Source of the DNA: JBQTIY01 sp052387675
Lineage (GTDB): Bacteria; Planctomycetota; B15-G4
Direction: 5' to 3'
NCBI GenBank assembly: GCA_052387675.1
Contig: JBQTIY010000002.1
Span: forward strand, 310,001-374,000
DNA length: 64,000 nucleotides
Part shown: one piece after another, positions 44,431-53,560 of the stretch
Layout: each line of letters opens with the position of its first letter
Numbering within the stretch: position 1 is the first letter of the stretch
Notes under the pieces: generated by a model
Told to the model about the DNA's origin: nothing
Databases searched by the model: none
The model's input: the letters and a program-made list of their open reading frames with translations, nothing else
Made by a program: the position numbers and the translations under genes

Positions 44431-45222
44431 TCATGGGATCTTGAGCACCTGACCGATGCGCAGATCGTCCTTGTTCTTGAGCACGTCGCGGTTGGCTTGG
44501 TAAAGATCGTCGGCGCGCTTGCTTGAACCTAGGTAGGTCTTGGCGATCGCGCCGAGCGTGTCGCCGCTCTTGACGGTGTGCGTCCTGGACTTGCTCACGG
44601 GCGCCGCGCTCGGCTTGGCCGCCACACCCGTGGGCGTCGCCACCGTGCTCTGGGGCACGGCGCTGGCGGCGGCGGACCCGCTCAGCTTGATCACGCTGCC
44701 GATCTTGAGACGCTTGGGATCCAGGCCCGGATTGAGGGTCACCAACTCGGGCCACTTGCTGGAGGAGCCCAGGTAGCGCTTGGCGATCTCGGCCAGAGTC
44801 TCGTTGGCAGCAATCGTGTGCGTGCTGGCCCCCCCCACGGCAGGACTGCTCTTGACGGGCGTGCTCACCGAGGCAGCAGGCAGCAGGCCGGCCGTCGGCG
44901 TGGCCCCCATACTGGCCGTTGGTTGCGCACCGGCGTCAAGCGCAGCGCTCTCCGGAACGGACCGCTCGCCGGGATACTGCACCGGCGGCTCGTTCCACTG
45001 AAAGGGCGTCTCAGGAAGGATTGGGCGCACGCGCACGACACTCGGCTGCTGCTCGCCGCCCTTCTGCACAGCCGACACCGGCAAACTCAGCAGCGGCGTG
45101 CCATCGATGACATCGGGCAGTGCAGGCGTGTCCTTGCTGAAACCGCCCTGCACGGCGATGACGAGCAGCATGCCGCCCACGAGCAGCACGGCGAACAATC
45201 CATATTTCTCAACCTGACTCAT
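44431..45222 (-). CDS. Membrane-anchored protein with two LysM domains
   Basis: A 263-residue protein with an N-terminal membrane anchor (about residues 8-25), a disordered Pro/Ala/Ser-rich linker (30-133), and two LysM peptidoglycan-binding domains at about 134-181 and 214-263. Each has the start H-T-I/V and a Y-L-G-S-S-x motif. LysM domains bind the GlcNAc parts of peptidoglycan, so the protein should link the membrane to the wall. It sits between ftsW and murG, a place where other bacteria have no such gene, and no enzymatic domain is seen. A structural or division role is likely. Confidence 0.88.
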   Translation of the reverse strand: MSQVEKYGLFAVLLVGGMLLVIAVQGGFSKDTPALPDVIDGTPLLSLPVSAVQKGGEQQPSVVRVRPILPETPFQWNEPPVQYPGERSVPESAALDAGAQPTASMGATPTAGLLPAASVSTPVKSSPAVGGASTHTIAANETLAEIAKRYLGSSSKWPELVTLNPGLDPKRLKIGSVIKLSGSAAASAVPQSTVATPTGVAAKPSAAPVSKSRTHTVKSGDTLGAIAKTYLGSSKRADDLYQANRDVLKNKDDLRIGQVLKIP

Positions 45223-45264
45223 CGCAAGACTCCCAACCGCAGAAGACGAGTGACGGCCGCGCGC

Positions 45265-46434
45265 TCAAGCCGCAGATCGGTCCCTGGCCATCAGGGAGAC
45301 GGGCCAGCGCGCTTCCAAGGCTGGATCTTCCTCCGGCCGACGGGCCAAACCAAGCAGCAAACCGGTGGAGAGACAGAGAACCAGAAGCGAGCTGCCGCCC
45401 GCACTGAGGAAGGGCAGCGGCAGACCTTTGTTGGGCGCCATGGCCGTTACGACGGCGATGTTCAGCACGGCCTGCACGACGACCTGCAGCAGCAGGCCCG
45501 TGCCGACAACCAAGCTGAAGCGCGACTTGAGGCTGAAGAGGATGCGCACGCCGTGCCAGAGGAACAGGGCGTAAAGCAGAATGACCAGCGCGGCGCCGAG
45601 CAGGCCGAGTTCCTCGCCGATCACGGCGAAGAGGAAGTCGTCCTCGGCCTCGGGGAGAAAGCCCCACTTGCCCACACCATTGCCCAGGCCGGCGCCGAGC
45701 AGGCCGCCGCTGCCGAGCGCTGAGAGCCCCTGCTGCACCTGGTAGTCCGCACCGGGTTCCAGGAAGTTCACGATGCGCGTACGGAAGTGCGAGAGGAAGG
45801 CCCAGGCAAAGCCGGCCGCCAGCAGCAGCGAGGGCAAAAAGACCAGCATCAAGTGCCGGCTGCGCGCGCCCCCCACCCAGAGCACGAGCACGGCCATGAG
45901 CAGCAGATAGACAGCCGATCCGAAGTCGGGCTCGACCAGGATGAGCACGGCCGGCAGCACGGCCAGCGCGAAGGGCAAGAGCACGCCGTGCTTGATCTGC
46001 TGCACCCGTTCGCCCGAGACGGCCATCCAGGCGCCGAGCAGGGCGATCGTGGCCAGGCGCGCAAACTCGCTGGGCTGCAGCGAGATGCCTCCGAGGTCGA
46101 ACCAGCGCCGGCTGCCGTTGCGCTCGACGCCCAGCAGCAGCACCGCGACGAGCAGCACCATGCCGGCGATCCAGGCCGGGCCGGCCGCGGCAAAGAGCTG
46201 GCGCGCGCCGAGACGTTGCGCGAGCAAAAAGCCGAGCAAGGCCATGAGCGCCTTGAGCAAGTGCGAGAGCAGCGGCTGCATGAGCGCGCCGCCGCCTTCC
46301 AAGCGGACTTGCCGCACGGAGAGGGCCGACCAGACCATGACGAGGCCCAGGCCCATGAGCGAGAGCAGAATGACCACGAGCGCGCGCCGGCTGCGCTCGA
46401 GCTGCTCGGGAGGCGTGGTGTCGAGAGTGAGCAG
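45265..46434 (-). CDS. ftsW: SEDS-family peptidoglycan glycosyltransferase FtsW
   Basis: A polytopic SEDS glycosyltransferase that polymerises lipid II at the septum with its partner FtsI. About ten helices and the family motifs are present: R-R-W-F-D-L-G-G-I-S-L-Q-P-S-E-F-A, L-V-E-P-D-F-G-S-A, G-L-G-N-G-V-G-K-W-G-F-L-P-E-A-E-D-D-F and P-L-P-F-L-S-A-G-G-S-S. The chosen CTG at 46434 lies eight bases after a perfect GGAGG and adds the usual cytoplasmic N-terminus. The first conventional start is GTG 46377, which would begin at the very edge of the first helix. The start overlaps the mraY stop region by spacing only. RodA is the alternative, but the neighbourhood favours FtsW. Confidence 0.9.
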   Translation of the reverse strand: MLTLDTTPPEQLERSRRALVVILLSLMGLGLVMVWSALSVRQVRLEGGGALMQPLLSHLLKALMALLGFLLAQRLGARQLFAAAGPAWIAGMVLLVAVLLLGVERNGSRRWFDLGGISLQPSEFARLATIALLGAWMAVSGERVQQIKHGVLLPFALAVLPAVLILVEPDFGSAVYLLLMAVLVLWVGGARSRHLMLVFLPSLLLAAGFAWAFLSHFRTRIVNFLEPGADYQVQQGLSALGSGGLLGAGLGNGVGKWGFLPEAEDDFLFAVIGEELGLLGAALVILLYALFLWHGVRILFSLKSRFSLVVGTGLLLQVVVQAVLNIAVVTAMAPNKGLPLPFLSAGGSSLLVLCLSTGLLLGLARRPEEDPALEARWPVSLMARDRSAA

Positions 46435-46447
46435 GGGATCTTCCTCC

Positions 46448-47572
46448 TCAGGCGGCCACGAGGCTGGCCAGACCTGCGGCCGCCAGCAGCACGGACACGA
46501 TCCAGAAACGGATCACGATGCGCGTGGTGGGCATGCCGCCAAACTGAAAATGATGATGCAGTGGAGCGCAGCGCAAGATGCGCCGGCCTCCCGTGGCCCG
46601 GAACCAGCTCACTTGGAGCATCACCGAGAGCGCCTCCAGGACGAAGACGCCGCCGATGAGCACGAGCAGCAGCTCGCTCTTCACCACCACGGCCACGTAA
46701 CCGAGCAGCCCGCCCAGCGGGAGGCTGCCGGTGTCGCCCATGTAAATGAGCGCGGGCGCGGCGTTAAACCACAGAAAGCCCAGCGTGGCGCCGGCCATGG
46801 CGGCGCAGAAGACAGTCATCTCCTGGCTGAAGGGCACGTAGAGCTGCGGCTTGTCGGGCACGAGGCTGGCCGCGCGGCCAACCGCCACGCAGACGGCGGC
46901 CATCGCGGCGGCGGCCACGGCCATGCTGCCCGCTGCCAGGCCATCCATGCCATCGGTCAGGTTCACGGCATTGCTTGCGCCGATGACCACCATCAGCACG
47001 AGCACGACATGCGGCAGGCCGCCCCACCAGGAAAGATCCAGGCCCGCGCCGTCGCTGAAGGGCACGCGCAGACGCAGGAGCTGCTCGGCATGCGCGCGGT
47101 TCTGAAAGATGTGCGTGATCGCCAGGGCCAGGGCCAGAGCCACGAAGAGCTGCAGCGCGGCCTTGGCGCGCACCGAGAGTCCCGTGCGCCCCGGGTGAGT
47201 GAGCTTGACCCAGTCGTCGATGAAACCGATGCAGCCAAAGCCCACCGTGGCCAGCAGGCCCAGGCTCACGTAGTCGTTGCGCAGATCGCCGCAGAGCACG
47301 CCGGCCACGAGAATCGCGCCCAGGATCATGAGCCCGCCCATCGTGGGCGTGGGCGACTTGCCGCGGTTGCGTTCGTTGAGCTCGGCTGAGGGAGTGGCCG
47401 TTTCCTTTTCGATGAAAGCACGGCGACGCAGCCAGGCCAGCACGCGCGGGCCAAGCAGCAGCGCCGTGACAAAGGCCAGCACCGCGGCCAGTGCCGCACG
47501 CACGACGAGCGACTCCAAGACGGCAAAGCCGCTCCAGAGCGCTGTGAGCTGATCGAGCAGTTCGAGGATCAC
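46448..47572 (-). CDS. mraY: Phospho-MurNAc-pentapeptide transferase MraY
   Basis: MraY makes lipid I by moving phospho-MurNAc-pentapeptide onto undecaprenyl phosphate. The 374-residue polytopic protein carries T-P-T-M-G-G-L-M-I-L-G, F-I-D-D-W-V-K (aspartates of the cytoplasmic site), N-A-V-N-L-T-D-G-M-D-G-L-A, F-L-W-F-N-A-A-P-A-L-I-Y-M-G-D-T-G-S-L, and the late H-H-x-F x (A-P-L-H-H-H-F-Q). The GTG start overlaps the murF stop as GTGA. In most bacteria murD follows; here ftsW follows directly. Confidence 0.96.
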   Translation of the reverse strand: MILELLDQLTALWSGFAVLESLVVRAALAAVLAFVTALLLGPRVLAWLRRRAFIEKETATPSAELNERNRGKSPTPTMGGLMILGAILVAGVLCGDLRNDYVSLGLLATVGFGCIGFIDDWVKLTHPGRTGLSVRAKAALQLFVALALALAITHIFQNRAHAEQLLRLRVPFSDGAGLDLSWWGGLPHVVLVLMVVIGASNAVNLTDGMDGLAAGSMAVAAAAMAAVCVAVGRAASLVPDKPQLYVPFSQEMTVFCAAMAGATLGFLWFNAAPALIYMGDTGSLPLGGLLGYVAVVVKSELLLVLIGGVFVLEALSVMLQVSWFRATGGRRILRCAPLHHHFQFGGMPTTRIVIRFWIVSVLLAAAGLASLVAA

Positions 47573-48966
47573 GCGGGCACGGCCACGGCCCGCGCAGCCA
47601 GGCGCGTGACGAGCTGGTCGAGCTGCGCGCGGCGGCTGGCCTTGAGCAGCACCACATCACCGGGGGCCAGCACCCTGTCGAGCAGCGCCCCGGCGGCGGC
47701 CAGATCCGGCGCGCTGAGCGCGGCGCTGGCGGGCAGGCCGGCCGCGAGCGCGCCGGCCAGCAAGGGCTGCGCCGCCTCACCGACCACCAGGAGCAGTCCG
47801 GGACGCTGGGCCCCGAGCTGCTCGCCGACGCGCCGATGGAGCGCGGCCGAGTCGGCTCCGAGCTCGAGCATCTCGCCCACGACCGCGACGAAACGGCCGG
47901 GCAGTCCCAGCGCGCTCACGGCTGCGCAGGAGGCGAGCAGCGAGCCGGGGTTGGCGGTGTAACTGTCGTCGATGAGCGTGAGGTCACCGCACTGGCGCAG
48001 CACAAGCCGGCCGGGCGCGGGTGCCACCTCGGCGAGCGCGGCGATGGCCGAGCCGAGCGGCACTTCGAGCAGCTCGGCACAGGCCAGCGCGGCGAGCGCG
48101 TTGCTGGCTGCATGGCGGCCGAGCAGTTGCAAGCGCACCTCGTGTCCGCGCAGACGAAAGCGTGTGCCCTCCGGGCTGCAGCGCAAGTCTTCGGCGCGGA
48201 CGTGAGCGGCCGGATCGAAACCGAAGCTGAGTACGGGACCGGGCGCGCGCCGCGCGAGTTCAGCGAAGGCCGGATCGTCACGGTTCAGCACCGCGCAACG
48301 CGGGCCGACGAGCGCCGCGAGCAGCGCGCTCTTCTCGGCGAGCACACCGGAGAGCGAGCCCAGGCCCTGCAGGTGCCCGGGCTGGATATTCGTGATGACG
48401 CCCACGGTGGGTTCGGCCTGCGCCGCCAGCGCCGCGATCTCGCCGGGTGCATTGGTGCCCAGCTCCACGACGGCGGCTTGCGTGCCGGCGCCGATCTCGA
48501 GCAGGGTGAGCGGCACGCCCACTTCGTTATTGAAGGAGGAGCGGCTGGCCACCGTGGCATAGCGCGCACTGAGCGCCGCGCGGGTGAGGTCCTTGGTGCT
48601 TGTCTTGCCATTGGTGCCGGTGATGCCCACGACGTGCAAGGCCGGCGCGCTGGCCGGCCGGCCCAGACCACGCCGCACGGCGCGGCCCAGTGCTCCCAGA
48701 GCGGCGCCGGTGTCACTCACCACGATTTGCGGCGCCGTCTCAGGGAGCGGCCGGCTCACGACGAGCGCCACCGCGCCGGCAGCCAGCGCGCCCGCGGCAT
48801 GCTCGTGTGCATCGTGGTGCGGCCCGCGCAGGCAGAGGAAGAGATCGCCGGGCCTGACCTGGCGACTGTCGGTGCACACACGCGCGACGGCCTTTTGTGC
48901 GGAGTTGGGCTGCGAGAGCTGGCCGGAGACGGCCGCCGCCACTTGGCCCAGACTCAGAGACTCCAC
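47569..48966 (-). CDS. murF: UDP-MurNAc-tripeptide--D-Ala-D-Ala ligase MurF
   Basis: MurF adds D-Ala-D-Ala to the stem tripeptide in the cytoplasm. The 465 residues show the N-terminal domain with D-S-R-Q-V-R-P-G-D-L-F, the P-loop G-T-N-G-K-T-S-T-K, S-F-N-N-E-V-G-V-P-L-T-L-L (a MurF signature), E-L-G-T-N-A-P-G-E-I, and D-D-S-Y-T-A-N-P-G-S at the substrate site. The GTG start lies 13 bp inside the end of murE. Confidence 0.95.
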   Translation of the reverse strand: MESLSLGQVAAAVSGQLSQPNSAQKAVARVCTDSRQVRPGDLFLCLRGPHHDAHEHAAGALAAGAVALVVSRPLPETAPQIVVSDTGAALGALGRAVRRGLGRPASAPALHVVGITGTNGKTSTKDLTRAALSARYATVASRSSFNNEVGVPLTLLEIGAGTQAAVVELGTNAPGEIAALAAQAEPTVGVITNIQPGHLQGLGSLSGVLAEKSALLAALVGPRCAVLNRDDPAFAELARRAPGPVLSFGFDPAAHVRAEDLRCSPEGTRFRLRGHEVRLQLLGRHAASNALAALACAELLEVPLGSAIAALAEVAPAPGRLVLRQCGDLTLIDDSYTANPGSLLASCAAVSALGLPGRFVAVVGEMLELGADSAALHRRVGEQLGAQRPGLLLVVGEAAQPLLAGALAAGLPASAALSAPDLAAAGALLDRVLAPGDVVLLKASRRAQLDQLVTRLAARAVAVPA

Positions 48967-50525
48967 AGCACCTCCCGGGCCACGGCGCGGTCGTCGAAGG
49001 GCAGAACGCGTTCGCCGATGGTCTGCGTGGTCTCGTGTCCCTTGCCGGCGATGAGCACGATGTCGCCGCCCTGCGCTTCGGCACAGGCCAGCGCGATCGC
49101 CTCACGGCGGTCGACGAGGCGCCGCGTGTCGGCGCCGCGCTGCGCTGGGATGCCGGCCATGATCTCGTCGAGGATGGCCTGCGGCTCTTCGCTGCGCGGA
49201 TTGTCAGAGGTGACATAGAGGCGGTCGGCGGCGGCAGCCACGGCGCGGCCCATGAGCGGGCGCTTGCTGCGGTCGCGGTCGCCCCCACAGCCGAAGACCA
49301 CCAGCAAGCGTCCCAGGCAAAGCGGCCGCAAGAGTTCCAGCACCTTCTCGAGCGCGTCCGGTGTGTGGGCGTAATCGACGAGCACGCGGAAGTCTTGGCC
49401 GCAGGTGACCGGCTCGAGGCGGCCAGGCACCGCCGGCAGACTTTCGAGGCCAGTGGTGATGGCCCCCGCCGGCAAGCCCAGAGCCAGCGCAGCGGTTGTC
49501 GCCGCGAGCGCATTCTCGACGTTGTGGCGCCCGACGAGCCGAAAGCCCACGTCGGCATCGAGCGCAAACTCCGGCGCGCGCAGGCGAAAGCGCGTGCCCT
49601 CGGCATCCAGCCGCAGGATTTCCGCGTGCACATCCACCTGGGCGTCCACCGAGCTGCGTCGCTGCGGCCCGCCCTGCACGGCGAACTGCAGCACGCGCGC
49701 CGCCGTGCTGAGTCGGTAGAGACGCGAGGCCGGGTCCTGCGCATTGAGCACGGCCGTGGCCTGGGGCGACAGCGACTCGAAGAGCTTGCCCTTGGCGGCG
49801 CCGTAGGCCTCCATCGTGCCGTGATAGTCCAGATGGTCGGGCGTGAGATTGGTGAAGACGCCCACATCGAAGGCAATGCCCAGCGCGCGCTGCTGCACGA
49901 GCGCGTGACTGCTCACTTCAAGCACGGCGGCGGCGTGATTCTCGTCCACCATCTCGGCCAAGAGCTTGTGCAGAGCCAGCGCGTCGGGCGTCGTGTTGGC
50001 GAGCGGCACATGGTGTTCGCCGCGCCAGGCGCCCAGCGTGCCGATGAGCCCGCAGCGGCGTCCATCCATGGCCAGCATCGAGCGCAGCAGAAAGGAGCTA
50101 GTGGTCTTGCCATTGGTGCCGGTGATGCCCACGACATCGAGCCGCTGGCTGGGATGGCCGTAGAACTCGTCGGCCACGAGCGCGCGCGCCCGCACGACAT
50201 CCGCGCACGAGAGCCACGCGACCGAAGCCAAGGCCTCGGCCTGCTCGGGAGGGCGGTCGCACAGCACGGCGACGGCTCCGGCCGCGAGCGCAGCGCCCAC
50301 ATGCCGCCGCCCGTCGTCCTTGCTGCCGCTGCTGGCCACGAAGAGATCGCCGGGCTGCACTTGCCGGCTGTCGCCGCACAGACCGCGGATGCTCGGGTCG
50401 GGGCCGTGACGTTCGAGATCCGGCAGCGCCTCGCGCAGCGCCGAAACCAGGGTGGAGAGCGGCAGGGTGTTCACGCTGGTCTTCATTAGGCGCCGAAAAA
50501 CCGCCGAATCAAGAGCGTGAATCAC
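48954..50525 (-). CDS. murE: UDP-MurNAc-L-Ala-D-Glu--meso-diaminopimelate ligase MurE
   Basis: MurE adds the third stem-peptide residue. The ~523-residue protein has D-S-R-Q-V-Q-P-G-D-L-F, the P-loop G-T-N-G-K-T-T-S, N-T-T-P-D, E-V-S-S-H-A-L and the specificity motif D-N-P-R in T-S-D-N-P-R-S-E, which marks meso-diaminopimelate as substrate rather than lysine. The GTG at 50525 overlaps the ftsI stop as GTGA, the coupling used repeatedly in this cluster, so it was preferred. The in-frame ATG at 50486 would drop 13 residues and has no ribosome site. Confidence 0.93.
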   Translation of the reverse strand: MIHALDSAVFRRLMKTSVNTLPLSTLVSALREALPDLERHGPDPSIRGLCGDSRQVQPGDLFVASSGSKDDGRRHVGAALAAGAVAVLCDRPPEQAEALASVAWLSCADVVRARALVADEFYGHPSQRLDVVGITGTNGKTTSSFLLRSMLAMDGRRCGLIGTLGAWRGEHHVPLANTTPDALALHKLLAEMVDENHAAAVLEVSSHALVQQRALGIAFDVGVFTNLTPDHLDYHGTMEAYGAAKGKLFESLSPQATAVLNAQDPASRLYRLSTAARVLQFAVQGGPQRRSSVDAQVDVHAEILRLDAEGTRFRLRAPEFALDADVGFRLVGRHNVENALAATTAALALGLPAGAITTGLESLPAVPGRLEPVTCGQDFRVLVDYAHTPDALEKVLELLRPLCLGRLLVVFGCGGDRDRSKRPLMGRAVAAAADRLYVTSDNPRSEEPQAILDEIMAGIPAQRGADTRRLVDRREAIALACAEAQGGDIVLIAGKGHETTQTIGERVLPFDDRAVAREVLWSL

Positions 50526-52318
50526 GGCGCGGTGAGTCCCAGGTAGGGCAGCGCCCGGCGCAGGATCGCGCCTGTCACGGGGGCCACGGTCTGGGCCGCG
50601 TAGCGATGCCCGCGCGGCTGTTCGATGACCACCACCAGCGCCACCCGCGGCGCCTGGGCCGGAGCCAGGGCGATGAAGGAGTGCGTCTCCCGCTTTTTGC
50701 GCGGGTCGTGCGCGCTCATCTCGGTCTCGTGCACGGTCGTGCCGGTCTTGCCGGCCACCGAGACCCCGGGCACCTTGGCTGAACCGGCCTGGCCCTCCTC
50801 GACCACGGCCTGCATCCAGTAGCGCACCCAATCGCAAGCCGTCGGCGAGAGCACCTGGACGGCCGCACCGAAGGGAGCCTCCAGGCGCCGGCCCTGATCG
50901 TCGAGGTAGGCGCGCACGAGGCGCGGCGTGCGATGTACCCCTTGGGCCAGCGTGGCGGCGGCGGCCGCCATCTGGAGCGGCGTGACGGTGAGTTCGTGGC
51001 CGAAGGAAAGGGCCACCAGGCTGTAGGGCCGCGTCCAAGTCGACAGCTCGGTGAGGCTGCCGGCCGCCTCGGCCTTGATCGGCACGCCGGTCCGCGTGCC
51101 CACACCCAGCCCGCGCAGGATCTGGTAGAGCGGCGCCATCGCAGCCGTGTCCTTGGGACGGCTCTCCTCCACCAGCCTGATGAGGATGTTGGCCATCCCC
51201 ACGTTGCTGGACTCGATGAGGATCTCCTTGAGGCTGAACTCACCCGTGGTCGGATGCGTGTCGCGCACCGGCTTGCTGCGGCCGGGGATGCGCCCGCGCT
51301 CGGGGCTGCAGTTCACTCTCTCGTCGGGCCGCACGAGCCCCAGATCGAGGGCGGCAGCCAGCATGATCGGCTTCCAGGTCGAGCCTGGCGAGTAGACGGT
51401 CTGCACCGGCCGGATGACTTGAGCCGCGTCACTCCAGGTGCGCGGCTCCTGGGGATCTAGGCTCGGCGCGGAGGCCATCGCGAGGATGTCGCCGGTCTGG
51501 ACGTCGAGCAGCACCGCTGCGCCACCGACCGCGGAGAGCTTTTGGCAGCCCAGGCCGAGTTCCTCCTCGACCATGCGCTGCAGCGCCATGTCGATGGTGA
51601 GTTCCACGTCCACGCCGTCGAGCGGATCGAGATCGGGCGCGTCGGGATTGGCGACGCGGAAGCCGGCCACGCCGGCCCGGAAGGGCAGCCGTCCATCCAC
51701 GCCCAGCGAGAGGTGCTGCTGCAGGCCGAGTTCCAGGCCTGAGCCGCCTTGCCCGTCGGCCAGCACCAGGCCGAGCAGGTTGCCGGCCACGGTGCCGCCC
51801 GGATGGCGGCGCACCCAGCTCGGCTCGAACTCCAGACGCGCCAGCGGCCGGCCCGGCCGCTGCTCGGCGAGCAACTGGTCGATGGACTCGGAATCGCTGA
51901 CCGGACGTCCGATACGCGTGGAGAGTCCGCGGCCATCGGCGCGGCGCGCCACGAGCGCCGGCGCGATCTCGCTGGCCGGCAGGTTCAGGATCGGCCCGAG
52001 TGTCGTCGTGATGCCTTCGATGCTGTTGAGCACATCGGTGGCGCGACGCGGCCGGCTGCCATTGTGAGTGATGCGCGGCGAGTAGGCCGTGACCTGCAGA
52101 GCCTGCGCGGAGTCCGCCAGAACTTGGCCGTGCCGGTCGAGCAAGGCGCCCCGCCGCGCGAGCAGGCGCTGACTGCCTTGCGAGAGGCGCGCCTGGCGTG
52201 CCGCAGCGGCTTCACCCGTGGCGAGTTGCAGCCAAGCGACGCGCACGAGCAATCCGCCCAGCACGAAGGCCAGAAAGGTGGCAAAGATGAGGGTGAGCCG
52301 GCGTGCGCGCGTGATCAT
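50522..52318 (-). CDS. ftsI: Septal peptidoglycan transpeptidase FtsI (PBP3)
   Basis: A 598-residue class B penicillin-binding protein that cross-links septal peptidoglycan. One N-terminal membrane helix lies at about residues 8-28. A dimerisation domain begins at R-R-G-A-L-L-D-R. The transpeptidase domain has all three motifs: S-T-W-K with catalytic S313, S-S-N at 370-372 and K-T-G-T at 524-527. It is coupled by ATGA to the small FtsL-like gene before it and by GTGA to murE after it. Pairing with the adjacent FtsW is expected. Confidence 0.93.
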   Translation of the reverse strand: MITRARRLTLIFATFLAFVLGGLLVRVAWLQLATGEAAAARQARLSQGSQRLLARRGALLDRHGQVLADSAQALQVTAYSPRITHNGSRPRRATDVLNSIEGITTTLGPILNLPASEIAPALVARRADGRGLSTRIGRPVSDSESIDQLLAEQRPGRPLARLEFEPSWVRRHPGGTVAGNLLGLVLADGQGGSGLELGLQQHLSLGVDGRLPFRAGVAGFRVANPDAPDLDPLDGVDVELTIDMALQRMVEEELGLGCQKLSAVGGAAVLLDVQTGDILAMASAPSLDPQEPRTWSDAAQVIRPVQTVYSPGSTWKPIMLAAALDLGLVRPDERVNCSPERGRIPGRSKPVRDTHPTTGEFSLKEILIESSNVGMANILIRLVEESRPKDTAAMAPLYQILRGLGVGTRTGVPIKAEAAGSLTELSTWTRPYSLVALSFGHELTVTPLQMAAAAATLAQGVHRTPRLVRAYLDDQGRRLEAPFGAAVQVLSPTACDWVRYWMQAVVEEGQAGSAKVPGVSVAGKTGTTVHETEMSAHDPRKKRETHSFIALAPAQAPRVALVVVIEQPRGHRYAAQTVAPVTGAILRRALPYLGLTAP

Positions 52319-52629
52319 GACTTGGTTCCCGGGCGCGTCGCCTGCAGCGCGTGCCACTGAGTTTCGAGCCGTATCTGAAGTTCGCCGACCCGGCGCTCGA
52401 GTGAGGCGCGGCGCAGTTGCAGCAGCATGACTTCGCGGCCCTCAGCCACGACGTCACCGCGCGCCGAGACGGTCAGCAGCGCCAGGAAGAGCAGCGTGGT
52501 GCCGAGGAGCGCGTGGCGCCAGGGGAAGCTGGTGCTCTGGGCGAGCGACGTCTCGCTGGCGGGCTCGGCGGCACTGTCGAGATTCGCTTCGCTGGCGGGC
52601 TCGGCGGACATGAGAACGCTGTCGGTCAT
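52315..52629 (-). CDS. Small bitopic FtsL/FtsB-like division protein (putative)
   Basis: A 104-residue protein with a cytoplasmic N-terminus, one transmembrane helix (about residues 39-57) and a periplasmic heptad-rich helix (L-Q-L-R-R-A-S-L-E-R-R-V-G-E-L-Q). Size, topology and place between rsmH and ftsI fit FtsL, which diverges too fast to recognise by sequence. The N-terminal tail contains a short duplicated segment (A-E-P-A-S-E twice). It overlaps rsmH and ftsI by ATGA at both ends. Confidence 0.7.
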   Translation of the reverse strand: MTDSVLMSAEPASEANLDSAAEPASETSLAQSTSFPWRHALLGTTLLFLALLTVSARGDVVAEGREVMLLQLRRASLERRVGELQIRLETQWHALQATRPGTKS

Positions 52630-53540
52630 GGAGTGGTCTTTCCAGCGCGCCGGACGGCGCGCAGATGTGCGGAACGGCTGCGGCGATTGGCCACGACCTC
52701 GCTGCGCTCAGGTGCCAAAGCGTGCGGGGTCAGAAGTTCGAAGCCCTGGCGGCCGGCCTCACGAAAGGCCTGCTTCACGAGGCGGTCCTCGCCCGAGTGA
52801 AAACTCAGCACGGCCAGCACACCGCCGGGCGGCAGCAAGGCCAGGGCCAGCGTGAGCGCCTCCTGCAGCAGCGGCAGCTCGCGGTTCACCTGCATGCGCA
52901 GCGCCTGAAAGCTGCGCGTGGCGGGGTGCACACGGCCGCCGCGCCGATGCAGGGCTTGTTCAATGATCTCGCGCAGGTCGCCCGTCGTGCGGATCGGCCG
53001 CCGGGCGCGGCGCTCGATGAGCGCGCGCGCCACACGGGAGGCCGCCGGTTCGCCGCCGTCCTCGCGCAGGGCGCGCTCGAGTTCCTCGGCCGAGGCACGC
53101 GCCAGCCACGCCGCCGCAGTCTCGCCGCGGCTTGGATCCATGCGCATGTCCAGTGGCGCGTCGCCGTGCAGAGAGAAGCCGCGCTCCAGTTCGTCGAGCT
53201 GCATGGAGGAGACGCCGAGATCGAGCAAGAGGCCGTCCGGCGCGCGGGCTCCGCCGCGCACTTCGGCCTGCAGCAGGGCCAGGCACTCCGGCGCCGTGCC
53301 GTGCAGGAAGCGCACGCGGGCGCCGAACTCGGCGAGCCGCTCTCGCGCAAGGGCCAAGGCGCTTTCATCGCGATCGCAGGCAATGACCGTGCCGGTGGGC
53401 GCGGTGGCGCGCAGGAACTGTCCTGCGTGCCCTCCCGCGCCCACCGTCAGGTCGGCCAAAACTTGCCCCGGTGAGGCACCGAGCAGATTCAGCACTTGCC
53501 CCGCCATCACGGGCACATGCCGAACGGGCGCGTCAGTCAT
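52626..53540 (-). CDS. rsmH: 16S rRNA (cytosine-1402-N4)-methyltransferase RsmH
   Basis: RsmH methylates N4 of C1402 in the 16S decoding centre with S-adenosylmethionine. The 304 residues begin H-V-P-V-M and contain the SAM loop D-L-T-V-G-A-G-G-H, then D-R-D-E-S-A, L-D-L-G-V-S-S-M-Q-L-D, G-F-S-L-H-G-D-A-P-L-D-M-R-M-D, R-S-F-Q-A-L-R-M-Q-V-N-R-E and the final F-H-S-G-E-D-R-L-V-K. The S-F-H-S form has G where most have L in S-L-E-D. The ATG at 53540 lies 20 bp after mraZ. Confidence 0.95.
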   Translation of the reverse strand: MTDAPVRHVPVMAGQVLNLLGASPGQVLADLTVGAGGHAGQFLRATAPTGTVIACDRDESALALARERLAEFGARVRFLHGTAPECLALLQAEVRGGARAPDGLLLDLGVSSMQLDELERGFSLHGDAPLDMRMDPSRGETAAAWLARASAEELERALREDGGEPAASRVARALIERRARRPIRTTGDLREIIEQALHRRGGRVHPATRSFQALRMQVNRELPLLQEALTLALALLPPGGVLAVLSFHSGEDRLVKQAFREAGRQGFELLTPHALAPERSEVVANRRSRSAHLRAVRRAGKTTP

Positions 53541-53560
53541 GAGCGCACCCTCTCCACCTC

